Assembly: GCA_036504595.1 (NCBI GenBank)
Contig: DASXUX010000095.1
Coordinates: 1 to 64,000, forward strand
Length of the DNA: 64,000 nucleotides
Reading direction: 5' to 3'
DNA from: DASXUX01 sp036504595
GTDB lineage: Bacteria; Planctomycetota; SZUA-567; H5-PLA8
Below, in pieces: positions 1 to 8,564 of the stretch. A model generated the notes under the pieces. That model worked only from the letters and a program-made list of their open reading frames with translations, was not told the DNA's origin and made no database searches. Position 1 is the stretch's first letter. Each line of letters begins with the position of its first letter. Position numbers and translations under genes: made by a program.

Positions 1-911
1 CAAGTCGTCCGATGCCACCGCCCATCCCGCCGCGACTTCTTCAGCGCCAAGAAAATCGCGTCGGCGCCCTCTCCGTCGTGCCGTTTCTCCCCGTCTCCCC
101 GTCCCCCCGTCTCCCCGTCTTTCAGTTCCTCTGCGGTGAGCCGTATGAACTTCCTCAACTCCTCCTTGATCTTCCCTCTCACCCCCTCCGCCTTGATCCG
201 ATCCACCATCTCCATCGCCGACATCCCCGTCAGCTCTTTGCAGTACCGCGACAGCCGCTGTTGCGAAATCCCCAGGTGAAAGCAAACCACCCGCAGCGGA
301 TCCCAAAGGTACGTCCTGAATTCCACCGGATGCTCGCGCGCGAACTTGATTTCATACCGCAGCATCCCCTCGACTTTCTTAATGAGCGCCAGTATCCCAC
401 CCGCCCGCTCATTCGGATTCATCGCCTCCTCAGTCTCCGGAAAGAGCCCCGAAATCTGCTGCCACAGCGGCACCTCCATCAATTCTTCCATCCGCTGTCG
501 TCGCCGCTCGCGTTCCTTCTGCCGCTTGGCGGCCTCGTCTTTCCCGACCTCCTCATAGTCTTTGTCGTACAAAGTTTCTTCGTCCCCGTCCTCCCCGTCC
601 GCCATCTGTCCGCCCGCAATAATCGCCTGCCGAGCGTTCCACATTTTCATCACGCCCGCCGAAAACATCGCCTCGTATGGGTTCTTCATCTCCTCGTCCG
701 TCAACCCATACTTCATCCCCTCCCGAATCGCATCGTTGATCGAAGCGTCGCTCCGGTCCCCCTCTCCCCCGCGAGGGGTAGCGCCGGCCTCCGTGCCGGC
801 CATTAGGGCTGAGGGGGCTTCTCCGTGCTGTCTCCCCGCGTCCCCGTGTCCCGGCGTCTCCGCGTCATTCCGTTCTTCCACGTCCCTGCCCTCCACTTCA
901 TCGCAAACCAT
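1..911 (-). CDS. HTH-containing protein, partial (3' end beyond window)
   Basis: This frame is open from an ATG at 911 on the complement to the left edge, so the C-terminus is missing. I do not recognise the family. Visible parts are an acidic region, a charged helical stretch (KRQKERERRRQRMEEL), and a helix-turn-helix-like segment (LGISQQRLSRYCKELTGM) that resembles half of an AraC-type DNA-binding domain. The first 65 codons are low-complexity and built on repeat DNA (755-820 and a GACGGGGA-like word array near 840-870), so the true start may be the ATG at 716. A second word array at about 85-125 lies near the window edge and is also read through in frame. A regulatory role is inferred only from the HTH-like segment. 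Confidence 0.45.
   Translation of the reverse strand, partial: MVCDEVEGRDVEERNDAETPGHGDAGRQHGEAPSALMAGTEAGATPRGGEGDRSDASINDAIREGMKYGLTDEEMKNPYEAMFSAGVMKMWNARQAIIAGGQMADGEDGDEETLYDKDYEEVGKDEAAKRQKERERRRQRMEELMEVPLWQQISGLFPETEEAMNPNERAGGILALIKKVEGMLRYEIKFAREHPVEFRTYLWDPLRVVCFHLGISQQRLSRYCKELTGMSAMEMVDRIKAEGVRGKIKEELRKFIRLTAEELKDGETGGRGDGEKRHDGEGADAIFLALKKSRRDGRWHRTT
755..820. repeat. Family B repeat with a nested family A palindrome
   Basis: The outer element is the CCCTCTCCC ... TTAGGG-TGAGGGGG repeat (family B, compare 12310-12354 and 60535-60578). In place of its central GAGAGGG arm it carries a complete family A palindrome at 777-800 with core GCCGGCCTCCGTGCCGGC. It overlaps the uncertain N-terminal part of the minus-strand gene at the window edge. 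Confidence 0.75.
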
Positions 912-1152
912 TCCACCCGTCACTCGCCACGCGTCACCCGTCACAGCACGTAAGCACGTGACGACACCGTCGCGCTCTGACGTCCTTGAAAAATTGTGGA
1001 TCAGTCCTGCGATATTCGAGACCGCCCGGTTTCCCTCGCCAGCGTCATCACGCTGGTCCGAGATCAATATGTTTCGGCACGATCTCTAGCCCAATATATA
1101 CATTGCGAACACCCAAATATCAACTTAATTCTATAGCTGCTCGGCCACAGTA
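912..1152. other. Spacer without a recognisable gene
   Basis: About 240 bases between the edge gene and the DUF4272 gene. The left part (917-965) carries short GTCACTCGCCAC-like word repeats. The rest shows no convincing reading frame on either strand. An AT-richer stretch around 1090-1140 could hold a promoter, but no clear -35/-10 pair is visible. Confidence 0.5.
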
Positions 1153-1800
1153 TCAGGTTGGAGTGTCCACTGTGTCCCAAGGCGCCCGATCAAAGCCGAT
1201 CAGCCAGTTCAGCGCGTGGTGTCTCTCCTCAACTACGCCGACCGCTGCGCACTCACGGACCGGCAAGCGCTTGGCCGAACCCGACCCGTCCAGATCCTCA
1301 GGGATCGGTTCGTGGTTGATCCACGATTGGCGGATCGCCCAGTTAATTCTCATGATCAGGTCTGCGGCATCAAGTATCTCCGCACCTGATCGAAGTTTTG
1401 CCTGCGCGATAAACTGGCGGTCGTTCTCACGTGGCTTCAGCAACTTTGCCAACCGTGGCACATCACACATGCTCCGCGGCCACTCCAAGTGCTCGATATC
1501 GCCCAGCGCCCAAAGCAGCGCCCAAATAGACTCCAGGCGCCACTGCATTTTTCTGCACAGTTCCGGCGCCGGTGTGCGTTCGTTTAAGAAGCTCAGTTCC
1601 TTCGGACTGACATTGTCCCACAATTCAAGCTGATCGATCAATTGGCGCACTTCGGCGTGTGGCACCCCTTCCGACCTCAAAACAACTGCCCACAAAATGA
1701 GTGTTCGCTTCGCAACTTCAGATGCCGGCCTCAACGCTATCGCAAGATCGTCATCGCTATACAGCGGCCCATCAAACGTGGGAACCTTTCGCTTGGCCAA
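1153..1800 (-). CDS. DUF4272 domain protein
   Basis: A 215-aa cytosolic protein. The C-terminal part has the signature of DUF4272 proteins: a region rich in W and R (LESIWALLWALGDIEHLEWP), a segment reading ILDAADLIMRINWAIRQ, and the terminal EERHHALNWLIG box. The function of the family is unknown; members are often found near toxin/immunity or other accessory genes. The frame opens immediately after a stop codon at a TTG (1800) without a clear ribosome site, so the N-terminus is weakly supported. No operon partner is evident. Confidence 0.7.
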   Translation of the reverse strand: MAKRKVPTFDGPLYSDDDLAIALRPASEVAKRTLILWAVVLRSEGVPHAEVRQLIDQLELWDNVSPKELSFLNERTPAPELCRKMQWRLESIWALLWALGDIEHLEWPRSMCDVPRLAKLLKPRENDRQFIAQAKLRSGAEILDAADLIMRINWAIRQSWINHEPIPEDLDGSGSAKRLPVRECAAVGVVEERHHALNWLIGFDRAPWDTVDTPT

Positions 1801-1904
1801 TTAAGCAAGCGACCGTTCCACGCGCGCCTTCTGGCGCTCCGTCGGTGCCCAACTCATTTCCGTTCTCTCCGCGCCCGCCGCATCATCCGCCGCGCGTCGT
1901 TGCC

Positions 1905-1942
1905 TCAAGTCTCAAGCCTCAAGCCCAAAGCCCCAAGCCTCA
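1905..1942. repeat. Short word array (TCAAGCC)
   Basis: Imperfect tandem copies of TCAAGCC/CCAAAGCC fill the spacer downstream of the HlyD-family gene. A matching array lies at 5217-5250 on the far side of the export operon, so the same word brackets the three-gene transporter cluster. Confidence 0.7.
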
Positions 1943-3112
1943 CTTCGCTTCCACATACACATCCAGTTGCTGCCCGACGTAAATGTTCGCCTGCGGATCG
2001 ACGACCTTATAGATGACCTGCAGGACGCGCGTGTCCACCAGTTCGCGCTGCGTGTTGGTCAATGCCCGCTTGGGGATCACAAACGGCTCGACGCGCACGA
2101 ACTGCAGCGGGATCGGCTTGTCCGTGATGCCCTTCAGAAACGCCGTCGCCGGCGCGCCGGGTTTGAAGCGTTTGGCGTCGAACTCATCAATGTCGGTGCG
2201 CACGTGCTTGGCGCTCAGATCGCCCAGCACCATCACCGCGCCTTCAGGCTGCACGGTGCTCGCGACAACGTATTCCCCTTCGCGCAGATTCACACGCAGA
2301 ACCGTTGCATCCAGCGGCGCGCGAACCGTGTGGCGCTCGATGTCCATGTTGAGTTGCTCGACTTTCGCCTGAGCTTCCGCTACCGCGGCCTGAGCTTTCC
2401 GCACATCCGGCGGCCACGCGCCGGCAAGAAACGTATTCAGATCGGCTTGAGCCTGCTCGACTCCCGTCTTGGCCACTTCCAGTTTGGCTTGCGCGACTTT
2501 CACCGCTTCTCTCGCTGTGGCCACGCGCGCGACGGCCAATTTGACGGCGTATTCCGCGCGTTCGAGTTCCTCTTCGGGAGTCGCTCCGCCCTTGACGGTG
2601 ATTTGCAGCCGCTTCACTTTCGCTTCGTTGTCTTTCTGCACCCACTCCTGTTCGACAACGGACGCGTCGGACTGAGCGATCGAGCACTGCGAATCGGCAA
2701 CGCTGGCGTTGGCTTGAGCCAGCTTGGCGCGCAGCGGCCCCTCGTCCTCCTTGCGGCGATACGCTTGAACACGCGCCAGTTCCGCTTCCGCGCTGAGCAC
2801 CGCGGCTTTTGCGGTGAGCAACTGCGATTTCAGCGCGCGCGCATCGACCTCAAAAAGACAATCGCCTTTCTTGACCACATCGCCTTCTTTGACGCAGACT
2901 TTCAGCACCAGACCCGGTTCGCTGACGCCAATCGAAACGTTCTCGCTCGCCGCCTCGACCAGTCCGGCGCCTGCGATAGCCTGCGGATACGGTTTGCGTA
3001 CGGGCTCATGAATCGGCGGCGGCACGGGCAGCGGCTTGACGCTTTGCGTGGACATGCGCACGCCCGCCACCGCGCCCGCGATCGCCAGAATCACAATACA
3101 CCACTTCCACAT
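1940..3112 (-). CDS. HlyD-family membrane fusion protein (ABC exporter adaptor)
   Basis: A 390-aa periplasmic adaptor anchored by one N-terminal membrane segment (residues 2-18, WCIVILAIAGAVAGV). A lipoyl-like hairpin half (residues about 50-90, with GLVLKVCVKEGDVVKKG) is followed by a long Ala/Gln/Glu-rich coiled coil (about 95-240) and a beta-barrel region. It would bridge the FtsX-like permease and ATPase encoded just upstream to an outer-membrane channel, as in DevBCA or MacA-type systems. I chose ATG 3112 with GGGAG upstream over the GTG at 3118. It is the last gene of the operon. The substrate is unknown. Confidence 0.88.
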   Translation of the reverse strand: MWKWCIVILAIAGAVAGVRMSTQSVKPLPVPPPIHEPVRKPYPQAIAGAGLVEAASENVSIGVSEPGLVLKVCVKEGDVVKKGDCLFEVDARALKSQLLTAKAAVLSAEAELARVQAYRRKEDEGPLRAKLAQANASVADSQCSIAQSDASVVEQEWVQKDNEAKVKRLQITVKGGATPEEELERAEYAVKLAVARVATAREAVKVAQAKLEVAKTGVEQAQADLNTFLAGAWPPDVRKAQAAVAEAQAKVEQLNMDIERHTVRAPLDATVLRVNLREGEYVVASTVQPEGAVMVLGDLSAKHVRTDIDEFDAKRFKPGAPATAFLKGITDKPIPLQFVRVEPFVIPKRALTNTQRELVDTRVLQVIYKVVDPQANIYVGQQLDVYVEAK

Positions 3113-3129
3113 AGCCACCGCTCCCAGCC

Positions 3130-3228
3130 CTGAACAGAGGGTCCAGGGTTCGGGGTTCAGGGTCCAGGGTCAATCGCTTGCGACAATCCTTACCCTGACC
3201 CCTGAACCCTGACCCCTGAACCCTTTCC
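3130..3228. repeat. Inverted word array (GGGTTCA/TGAACCC)
   Basis: The spacer between the adaptor and ATPase genes consists of repeated GGGTTCAGGGTCCA-type words (about 3134-3170), an 18-base centre, and the complementary TGAACCCTGACCCC words (about 3190-3226). The two arms could form a long imperfect hairpin inside the operon transcript. The same word recurs at 3959-3995 and 54355-54388. Confidence 0.8.
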
Positions 3229-3229
3229 T

Positions 3230-3955
3230 TTATCCTGCCGCTGCCGGCGCGCCGTTGCGCGGCACCGGGCCGACCGAAATCACATGTCCGTCCAGCATGC
3301 GAGCCATCCGGTCCCCAAACGAGAAGATCCGGCTATCGTGCGTCACGATGATCAGGCACCGGTCGTGCGACAGCGCGGTCTTGCGGACCGTGTCCATGAC
3401 CTGAGCGCCCGTGTCGCCGTCGAGCGCCGCCGTCGGTTCATCGCACACCAGCAGCCGCGGCCGCGACGCCAGCGAACGCGCGATCGCCACGCGCTGCTGC
3501 TCGCCGCCCGACAACTTCGCCGGCAGGTTCTTCAGCCGGTCCTTCAAGCCCACCTGGACCAGCAACTCCTCGGAACGTTGCAGCGCGTGCTTGCGCGAAA
3601 GCCCCTGGATCATCAGCGGCACGGCAGCGTTCTCCGCGGCCGTGAGCGTCGGCAACAGGTTGAACTGCTGGAACACGAAGCCGATGTTCTCACGCCGAAA
3701 CGCCGTCTGCTTGCCATGCGACATCGCGTCGAGCGACTCGCCAAACAGCGTCACTTGTCCCGCATCGTGATCGAGCAGACCGGTGATCACGCACAACAGC
3801 GTGGTCTTGCCACATCCCGACGGCCCAACCATCAGCAGGATTTCGCCGTAGAACGCATCCAGATCGATGCCGCGCAACGCCTCAATGCGAGCCGTCCCCT
3901 CGCCGAAGCTCTTGCGCACGCCGCGAATCTGCACCGCCGGTTTGTTCGACGCCAT
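3230..3955 (-). CDS. ABC transporter ATP-binding protein (LolD/MacB/DevA type)
   Basis: A 241-aa nucleotide-binding domain of the MacB/LolD class. Walker A is GPSGCGKTT (44-52), followed by the Q-loop [13 protein letters not shown], the signature [16 protein letters not shown] (149-164), Walker [13 protein letters not shown] (169-180) and the H-loop IIVTHD. It energises the FtsX-like permease encoded just upstream; the adaptor follows downstream. Permease, ATPase and adaptor in this order form a complete inner-membrane export module. The start ATG at 3955 fits the usual length of the family. Confidence 0.93.
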   Translation of the reverse strand: MASNKPAVQIRGVRKSFGEGTARIEALRGIDLDAFYGEILLMVGPSGCGKTTLLCVITGLLDHDAGQVTLFGESLDAMSHGKQTAFRRENIGFVFQQFNLLPTLTAAENAAVPLMIQGLSRKHALQRSEELLVQVGLKDRLKNLPAKLSGGEQQRVAIARSLASRPRLLVCDEPTAALDGDTGAQVMDTVRKTALSHDRCLIIVTHDSRIFSFGDRMARMLDGHVISVGPVPRNGAPAAAG

Positions 3956-3958
3956 CGC

Positions 3959-3995
3959 TGAACCCTGAACCCTGAACCCCGAACCCTGAACCCTC
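3959..3995. repeat. Word array (CTGAACC)
   Basis: Five imperfect copies of the CTGAACC word fill the short spacer between the permease and ATPase genes. The copies match those of the 3190-3226 arm. Confidence 0.75.
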
Positions 3996-4000
3996 TTCTG

Positions 4001-5125
4001 TTACCTGAACACAATGGCCGGTTCGATGCGCAGAATCCGCCCGATGCTCATCAGCGCCGCCACCATGACCGCCACCAGCATCGCCACAAACGAAATCCCA
4101 AGCAGTTGCGGCGTGAGCATGAACACCAGCGGCGAACGCGGCGTGATCTGCGAACCGAACACGCACGCCGCCCCCACCCCCAGCCCCCACCCCAGCAAGC
4201 CGACCACGATGGCCTGCATCAAGACCATTTTTACCAGCATGAAGTTCGACGTGCCCATCGCTTTCAGCGCGCCGAAATGTTTGGTGTTCTCCAGCACGAA
4301 CGCAGAAAAGGTTTGTATCGCCACCGCCACGCCCACGATCAACCCCAGCAGAATCGTGATCGCGAAGTTGATCGTCGCGGGAATCCGGCGCATGTTTGTC
4401 TTGACTGTCGCCCAGAAGAACTCCGACGAACTCATTGCGCCCAGTCCCGTTTTCTCGCGAATGCGTTGCGCCACAACGTCGGGGGACTCGCCCGGTTGAG
4501 CGCCCGCCAGGACGAACGTCAGTCGCCGCCGTTCGCTCGGCGCATAATCCAGCGCGCGTTCGTATGTTGTGTACACAACAGGCCCGGGCGTGAACGCGCG
4601 CGGCGCGGCAGCCAGCCCCACGACACGCGCGCGATGGTCATTCACCTGCAGCGTGTCGCCGGGATGGACGTTCCGGTACAAATCCATGTTCAGATTATCC
4701 CAGAACACTGTCTCCGGGTCGTCGAGCATGTGCGGATCGCCCGATTCGTATGCTTGAGGCATCCCGATTTTGGACTGCCGGTCCACGCCGACGATCTGCA
4801 CCTGCGAGTACGACCCGTCCGGAAGCTGCGCCGTCCCGCCGCCTACAAAAAAGGGCACCGCCCAGGCCACGCCCGTGACCGAACGCACCCGCAGCAGCGC
4901 GCTGTCGGGGAGCGGACGGCGCTCATCGTAGTAGACAGTGGCCGGGTCCATCACCCAGATTTCGGCCTGCGGCACATTCTCGATGCCGCGCGCCGTTCGG
5001 CGCATGATGCCGGTAAAAATAGCGCCCTGTTGAACGACCAGCGTGGTGGCAAACGCCAGCCCAAAAACCAGCGCGATAAACTTGGGCGTGTCGCCCACCA
5101 ACATTCGTAAAGCGATATAGAACAT
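4001..5125 (-). CDS. FtsX-like permease (DevC/MacB-type ABC transporter)
   Basis: A 374-aa integral membrane protein with the four-helix FtsX layout: one N-terminal membrane helix (residues about 14-36), a large periplasmic domain (about 40-245) containing a VYTTYERAL segment, then three helices near 253-280, 300-330 and 340-362. The end (RILRIEPAIVFR) is the typical C-terminus of DevC/MacB permeases. It is the first gene of the export operon, followed by the ATPase and HlyD adaptor. Such three-gene systems export lipids, peptides or glycolipids; nothing here identifies the cargo. Confidence 0.9.
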   Translation of the reverse strand: MFYIALRMLVGDTPKFIALVFGLAFATTLVVQQGAIFTGIMRRTARGIENVPQAEIWVMDPATVYYDERRPLPDSALLRVRSVTGVAWAVPFFVGGGTAQLPDGSYSQVQIVGVDRQSKIGMPQAYESGDPHMLDDPETVFWDNLNMDLYRNVHPGDTLQVNDHRARVVGLAAAPRAFTPGPVVYTTYERALDYAPSERRRLTFVLAGAQPGESPDVVAQRIREKTGLGAMSSSEFFWATVKTNMRRIPATINFAITILLGLIVGVAVAIQTFSAFVLENTKHFGALKAMGTSNFMLVKMVLMQAIVVGLLGWGLGVGAACVFGSQITPRSPLVFMLTPQLLGISFVAMLVAVMVAALMSIGRILRIEPAIVFR

Positions 5126-5216
5126 GCGCGTCCCTGTACCCGCACGTTGCGGATGCCAAGGACTCTACATCGCCTTGCACAGTTGCGCCAGAGACACCAT
5201 GATCGAAAGGCAATGC

Positions 5217-5250
5217 CTCAAGCCTCAAGCCTAAAGCCTTCAGCCTTCAG
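5217..5250. repeat. Short word array (TCAAGCC/TTCAGCC)
   Basis: Tandem TCAAGCC, TAAAGCC and TTCAGCC copies run to the stop codon of the minus-strand epimerase gene. They use the same word as the array at 1905-1942. Confidence 0.7.
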
Positions 5251-6104
5251 TTAAATATTTCTCTCAAAAACGCCAAGTTCAGCTTATAGCACTCGACCAG
5301 CGTCTTCCCCTTCTCCGTCGCGCCTTCGATCTGCAGCCAGCCGCTGTAGCCGGCGTCGTCGAGCGCCGCACGGACCTTCTTGAAATCCACGGGGCCTTTG
5401 CCGAGCAACTTGCCATTTTCCTTGCAGTGAACTTCGCAGATGTTCTTGGCGCCCAGAGTCCGGATCTCTTTGTAAATGTCGTAGCCGCGGTCGGTCGAAT
5501 TGCACACGTCGTAATAAACCTTCACCGCCGGCGAACCCACGCGCTCGATGATCGCCATCTGTTCTTCGCCGCTCAACCAGGACTCGATGCCCAGCGAAAT
5601 GCCAGCCTTCTCGGCTTTCGGCGCGAGGTCCTTCAGCCGCTTGACCGTCTCGTCCACGCCTTCTTTGTCGCCGCGCAGATCGTCATTGCCGAAGAACGCC
5701 AGGAGGATCGTCTTCACGCCAAAGGCCTGGGCGATGTCGATGCTGTCGCTGACCCACTCAATCGTCTTCGGGTCCTTCTTGAAAGGAACGCTGTTGAGTT
5801 CGCCCAGAGCCAGCGAAGCGACGTCCACGCCGCTGGCCTTCGCCGCGTCCTTGAACTTTTGCTGGTTCTCCGCGCTCTTCAGCTTCACGCCCGCCGCGCT
5901 CGCGCCCGGGCTGACCTGCACGCCGTCGAGCCCAATCTCCTTGGCCACGGTGAACGCATCCACCGAACACGACTTGCCCAGCGACCAGTCGCACGCCCCA
6001 ATGCGAAACCGCTTCTTCGCATCTTCCGCGCGAACCGGCGCAATCCCCGTCGCCGCCAAAGCCCCCGCCCCCATCGCCGCCTTCAGCACGTCGCGCCGCG
6101 TCAT
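5247..6104 (-). CDS. Tat-exported sugar phosphate isomerase/epimerase
   Basis: A 285-aa protein of the xylose-isomerase-like TIM-barrel superfamily. The start at 6104 is preceded by AGGAG and opens a Tat signal (TRRDVLKAAMGAGALAATG, cleavage near PVRA-EDA). The barrel follows, with LGIESWLSGEE, VKVYYDVCNS and the metal-binding histidine/glutamate strand CEVHCKENG. Members isomerise or epimerise sugars using a divalent metal. Export through Tat suggests a folded periplasmic enzyme, as is common for paralogues in planctomycete-like bacteria. It appears to be a single-gene unit. Confidence 0.87.
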   Translation of the reverse strand: MTRRDVLKAAMGAGALAATGIAPVRAEDAKKRFRIGACDWSLGKSCSVDAFTVAKEIGLDGVQVSPGASAAGVKLKSAENQQKFKDAAKASGVDVASLALGELNSVPFKKDPKTIEWVSDSIDIAQAFGVKTILLAFFGNDDLRGDKEGVDETVKRLKDLAPKAEKAGISLGIESWLSGEEQMAIIERVGSPAVKVYYDVCNSTDRGYDIYKEIRTLGAKNICEVHCKENGKLLGKGPVDFKKVRAALDDAGYSGWLQIEGATEKGKTLVECYKLNLAFLREIFN

Positions 6105-6165
6105 AGTTTCTGGCTCCTTTGTGATGTTACGGCAGTCTACCGTTGCACCCCTCCATGTCGAGTAC

Positions 6166-6216
6166 ACCACTCACCAGACCACCAGACCACCAGACTACCA
6201 GACCACCACTCACCAA
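6166..6216. repeat. Word array (ACCAGAC)
   Basis: Repeated ACCAGACC/ACTACCAGACC words lie in the divergent spacer upstream of the epimerase and nagB. The same word family reappears at 49650-49680 and 63925-63975. Confidence 0.7.
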
Positions 6217-6343
6217 GCCCCTGCGCATTCCATCAATGTTATTGCGCAATTGCGCGCTAGCCGGCCGTGCTGATTTGTGATAAAAGCCAACCCACTTGCG
6301 GCGTCCGCAAGACTAACCGGTCTCTCTATTGGAGGTTGCAGCA

Positions 6344-7180
6344 GTGCGCGTCATCATCCAACCCAATGCTCAAAAAGTCGGCGAGTGGACTGCGGCGTAC
6401 ATCGCCCGGCGCATCGCCAAGGCCAAAGCCACCGCCAGCAAGCCGTTCGTGCTCGGCCTGCCCACCGGCAGTTCGCCCATTCCGACGTACAAGTCGCTGA
6501 TTGCGTTGAACAAGGCCAGCAAAGTCAGCTTCCAGAACGTCACGACCTTCAACATGGACGAATACGTCAACCTGCCCATAGAACATCCGGAAAGCTACCA
6601 CTCGTTCATGTGGGGCAACCTCTTCAAGCACGTGGACATCAAGAAAGAGAATGTCAACATTCTCAATGGCAACGCGCCGGACCTGGAAGCCGAATGCGCC
6701 GGGTACGAAGAACGCATCAAGAAGGTCGGCGGCATCCAGCTCTTCCTCGGCGGCATCGGCCCGGATGGCCACATCGCCTTCAACGAACCCGGCTCCTCGC
6801 TGGCGTCCCGCACGCGCGTGAAGACGCTGACCGAAGACACCAAGATCGCCAATTCGCGCTTCTTCGGCAACGATCCGCTCAAAGTCCCCAAGATGGCCCT
6901 GACCGTCGGCGTCGGCACCGTGATGGATTCCCGCGAAGTCGTCATTCTCGTCACCGGCCACAACAAGGCCCGCGCTCTGGCCGAAAGCGTTGAGCATGGC
7001 GTCAACCACATGTGGACCGTCTCCGCTCTGCAGCTTCACCCGAAGGCCATCATCGTTTGCGACGATGCCTCCACGGTCGAACTGAAGGTCGGCACCGTCA
7101 ACTACTTCAAGGACATCGAACGCGACAACCTCGATCCGGCCAAGGTGCTGGAAGGATCCTCGCTGTCCGCTCGCGCATAA
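6344..7180 (+). CDS. nagB: Glucosamine-6-phosphate deaminase
   Basis: A 278-aa cytosolic enzyme that converts glucosamine 6-phosphate to fructose 6-phosphate and ammonia. It aligns almost end to end with classical Nag[17 protein letters not shown] (phosphate loop), [35 protein letters not shown] (catalytic Asp/His loop), [11 protein letters not shown] and [16 protein letters not shown]. The GTG at 6344 is chosen because GGAGG lies at 6331-6335 and the N-terminus VRVIIQPN matches the family. It precedes pta and ackA, so amino-sugar carbon could feed glycolysis and acetate formation. Confidence 0.96.
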   Translation: MRVIIQPNAQKVGEWTAAYIARRIAKAKATASKPFVLGLPTGSSPIPTYKSLIALNKASKVSFQNVTTFNMDEYVNLPIEHPESYHSFMWGNLFKHVDIKKENVNILNGNAPDLEAECAGYEERIKKVGGIQLFLGGIGPDGHIAFNEPGSSLASRTRVKTLTEDTKIANSRFFGNDPLKVPKMALTVGVGTVMDSREVVILVTGHNKARALAESVEHGVNHMWTVSALQLHPKAIIVCDDASTVELKVGTVNYFKDIERDNLDPAKVLEGSSLSARA

Positions 7181-7198
7181 ATTAACATCTGCGTGTGT

Positions 7199-7446
7199 GT
7201 GGCACGGGCAGGCCGCGCCGCGTCTTTTTGCGGCGCGGATTGCCCGTGCAGACCGCATGCGAATGCACAGACAACCCGCCGGAGCATACGGACGCTCCTC
7301 CGGCCCGCCCGTTCCACACATCGTTTTCGGAGCGGGGACATGCGCATGGCCCGTGCGGCAGCGCGGAGGGTCACGGGCAATCCGCGCCGCAACAGCGCTC
7401 GTCCGTAATACTCAGAGGCAACCGCGGCGCGGCCTGCCCGTGCCAC
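7199..7446. repeat. 248-bp inverted-repeat element between nagB and pta
   Basis: The first arm at 7199-7222 (GGCACGGGCAGGCCGCGCCG) recurs inverted at 7423-7446. A partner GCACGGGCAATCCGCGCCG sequence is present inverted at 7231-7249 and direct at 7372-7390, so each outer arm also has a local hairpin partner. No reading frame inside looks real. The layout suggests a small non-coding mobile element or a pair of REP-like hairpins. Confidence 0.65.
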
Positions 7447-7474
7447 ACGTGCCACGCATTCTGGGAGCACTCCC

Positions 7475-8455
7475 ATGGACCTCATCGCCCTCTTCAAAGA
7501 ACGTTCCCGCGCCGCCGGCACGCGCGTCATTCTGCCGGAAGGAAATGACGAACGCATCGTCGCCGCCGCGCGCATCATCGCCGCGGAAGGCTGGGCCAAG
7601 CCGATTCTCGTCGATGCGGTAGCGCCGGCCTCCGTGCCGGCTGGCGTCCTGCACTTCAGCACCGCCGACGCCGCCCGCATGGCGCACTACACCGAAGTCT
7701 ACCGCCGCGCCAGCCCCGACCTGCCGGAGAAGGTGGCTCAACGCGTGGTGAAGAAGGCTCTGGTCTTCGGTGGTTGCGCCGTAGCCGCCGGCGACGCCGA
7801 CTGCATGGTCGCTGGAGCCGCGAACACGACCGCGAGCGTGATCAGCGCCGCCAGCATCGCGATTGGCCTGACGCCCGGCATCAAGTCTCCCTCCAGTTTC
7901 TTCCTGATGGCCTTCCCGGACCTGATGGGCCAAGGCCCGCAGGTTCTGGTTTATGCCGACTGCGCGGTGAACATTCAGCCCACCGTCGAACAGCTTGCCG
8001 ACATCGCCATCACGACCGCCAACAGCGCGAAGGTGTTGCTCGGCGTCGATCCGAAGATCGCCATGCTCAGCTTTTCGACGAAGGGCTCCGGACAGCACGC
8101 GGACGCCGACAAGGTGATCGCGGCGCTGAAAATTGTGCGCGAACGCCGGCCGGACCTGGCCATTGACGGCGAACTGCAAGCCGACAGCGCCATCGTTCCG
8201 CGCGTCGCCGCCAAGAAGTGCCCCGAAAGCCCCGTCGCCGGCAAAGCCAACGTTCTTATCTTCCCGGACCTTGACGCCGGCAATATCGGCTACAAGCTTA
8301 GTCAGTATCTGGGCAAGGCGCGCGCGTACGGCCCGATCCTGCAAGGCTTCAAACGCCCCTGCAGCGATCTGTCCCGCGGCGCAACCGCGGAGGATATCGT
8401 CGGCACAGCAGCAATTGTTGCGGCTGCCGCCTCCGGATCAGAACCGCGACCGTAA
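7475..8455 (+). CDS. pta: Phosphate acetyltransferase
   Basis: A 326-aa protein of the short Pta class. It interconverts acetyl-CoA plus phosphate with acetyl phosphate plus CoA, and acetate kinase is encoded next. Family motifs include VILPEGNDERIVAAA, ADCMVAGAANTTASV, KSPSSFFLMAFPD, AIDGELQADSAIVP and NVLIFPDLDAGNIGYKL. Residues about 49-56 (VAPASVPAG) are a family A palindromic element read in frame, sitting in a surface segment after the first helices. The stop codon TAA lies inside a family D repeat (8439-8463). Phosphate butyryltransferase is a less likely alternative. Confidence 0.93.
   Translation: MDLIALFKERSRAAGTRVILPEGNDERIVAAARIIAAEGWAKPILVDAVAPASVPAGVLHFSTADAARMAHYTEVYRRASPDLPEKVAQRVVKKALVFGGCAVAAGDADCMVAGAANTTASVISAASIAIGLTPGIKSPSSFFLMAFPDLMGQGPQVLVYADCAVNIQPTVEQLADIAITTANSAKVLLGVDPKIAMLSFSTKGSGQHADADKVIAALKIVRERRPDLAIDGELQADSAIVPRVAAKKCPESPVAGKANVLIFPDLDAGNIGYKLSQYLGKARAYGPILQGFKRPCSDLSRGATAEDIVGTAAIVAAAASGSEPRP
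7618..7641 (+). repeat. Family A palindromic element, in frame in pta
   Basis: A 24-bp copy with core GCCGGCCTCCGTGCCGGC, read as VAPASVPA in the Pta protein. The reading frame continues without disruption on both sides. Confidence 0.85.
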
Positions 8456-8463
8456 GGGAGCGG
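8439..8463 (+). repeat. Family D repeat (GAACCGCGACCGTAAGGGAG)
   Basis: This copy supplies the last three codons and the TAA stop of pta. Two further copies lie at 40650-40674 and 40863-40887, both read in frame in the large coiled-coil gene. Confidence 0.8.
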
Positions 8464-8470
8464 CCTCCGG

Positions 8471-8532
8471 TTCCCCTCTCCCGGTGGCGCCGGCCTCCGT
8501 GCCGGCGGGAGAGGGGTTAGGGGTGAGGGGGA
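8471..8532. repeat. Family B repeat with family A copy in its loop
   Basis: The complementary arms TTCCCCTCTCCC and GGGAGAGGGG of a family B repeat flank a complete family A element at 8483-8506. In the uninterrupted B copy at 12310-12354 only CCGCGAGG lies at this place. This looks like insertion or replacement of the loop by family A. Confidence 0.8.
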
Positions 8533-8564
8533 AGAACCGTACTGTGGTAAAAAAAGGAATGGAT

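Noticed and set aside
12..806. 264-codon plus-strand frame at the left edge
   Set aside because: Pro/Arg/Leu-rich shadow of the minus-strand HTH-like gene; no known motif.
1967..3133. 388-codon plus-strand frame opposite the HlyD adaptor gene
   Set aside because: Arg/Phe/His-rich without any domain; the minus-strand adaptor fits its operon.
7181..7474. Small frames between nagB and pta
   Set aside because: They lie in inverted-repeat DNA in several overlapping frames, with Arg/Ala-rich products and no ribosome site.
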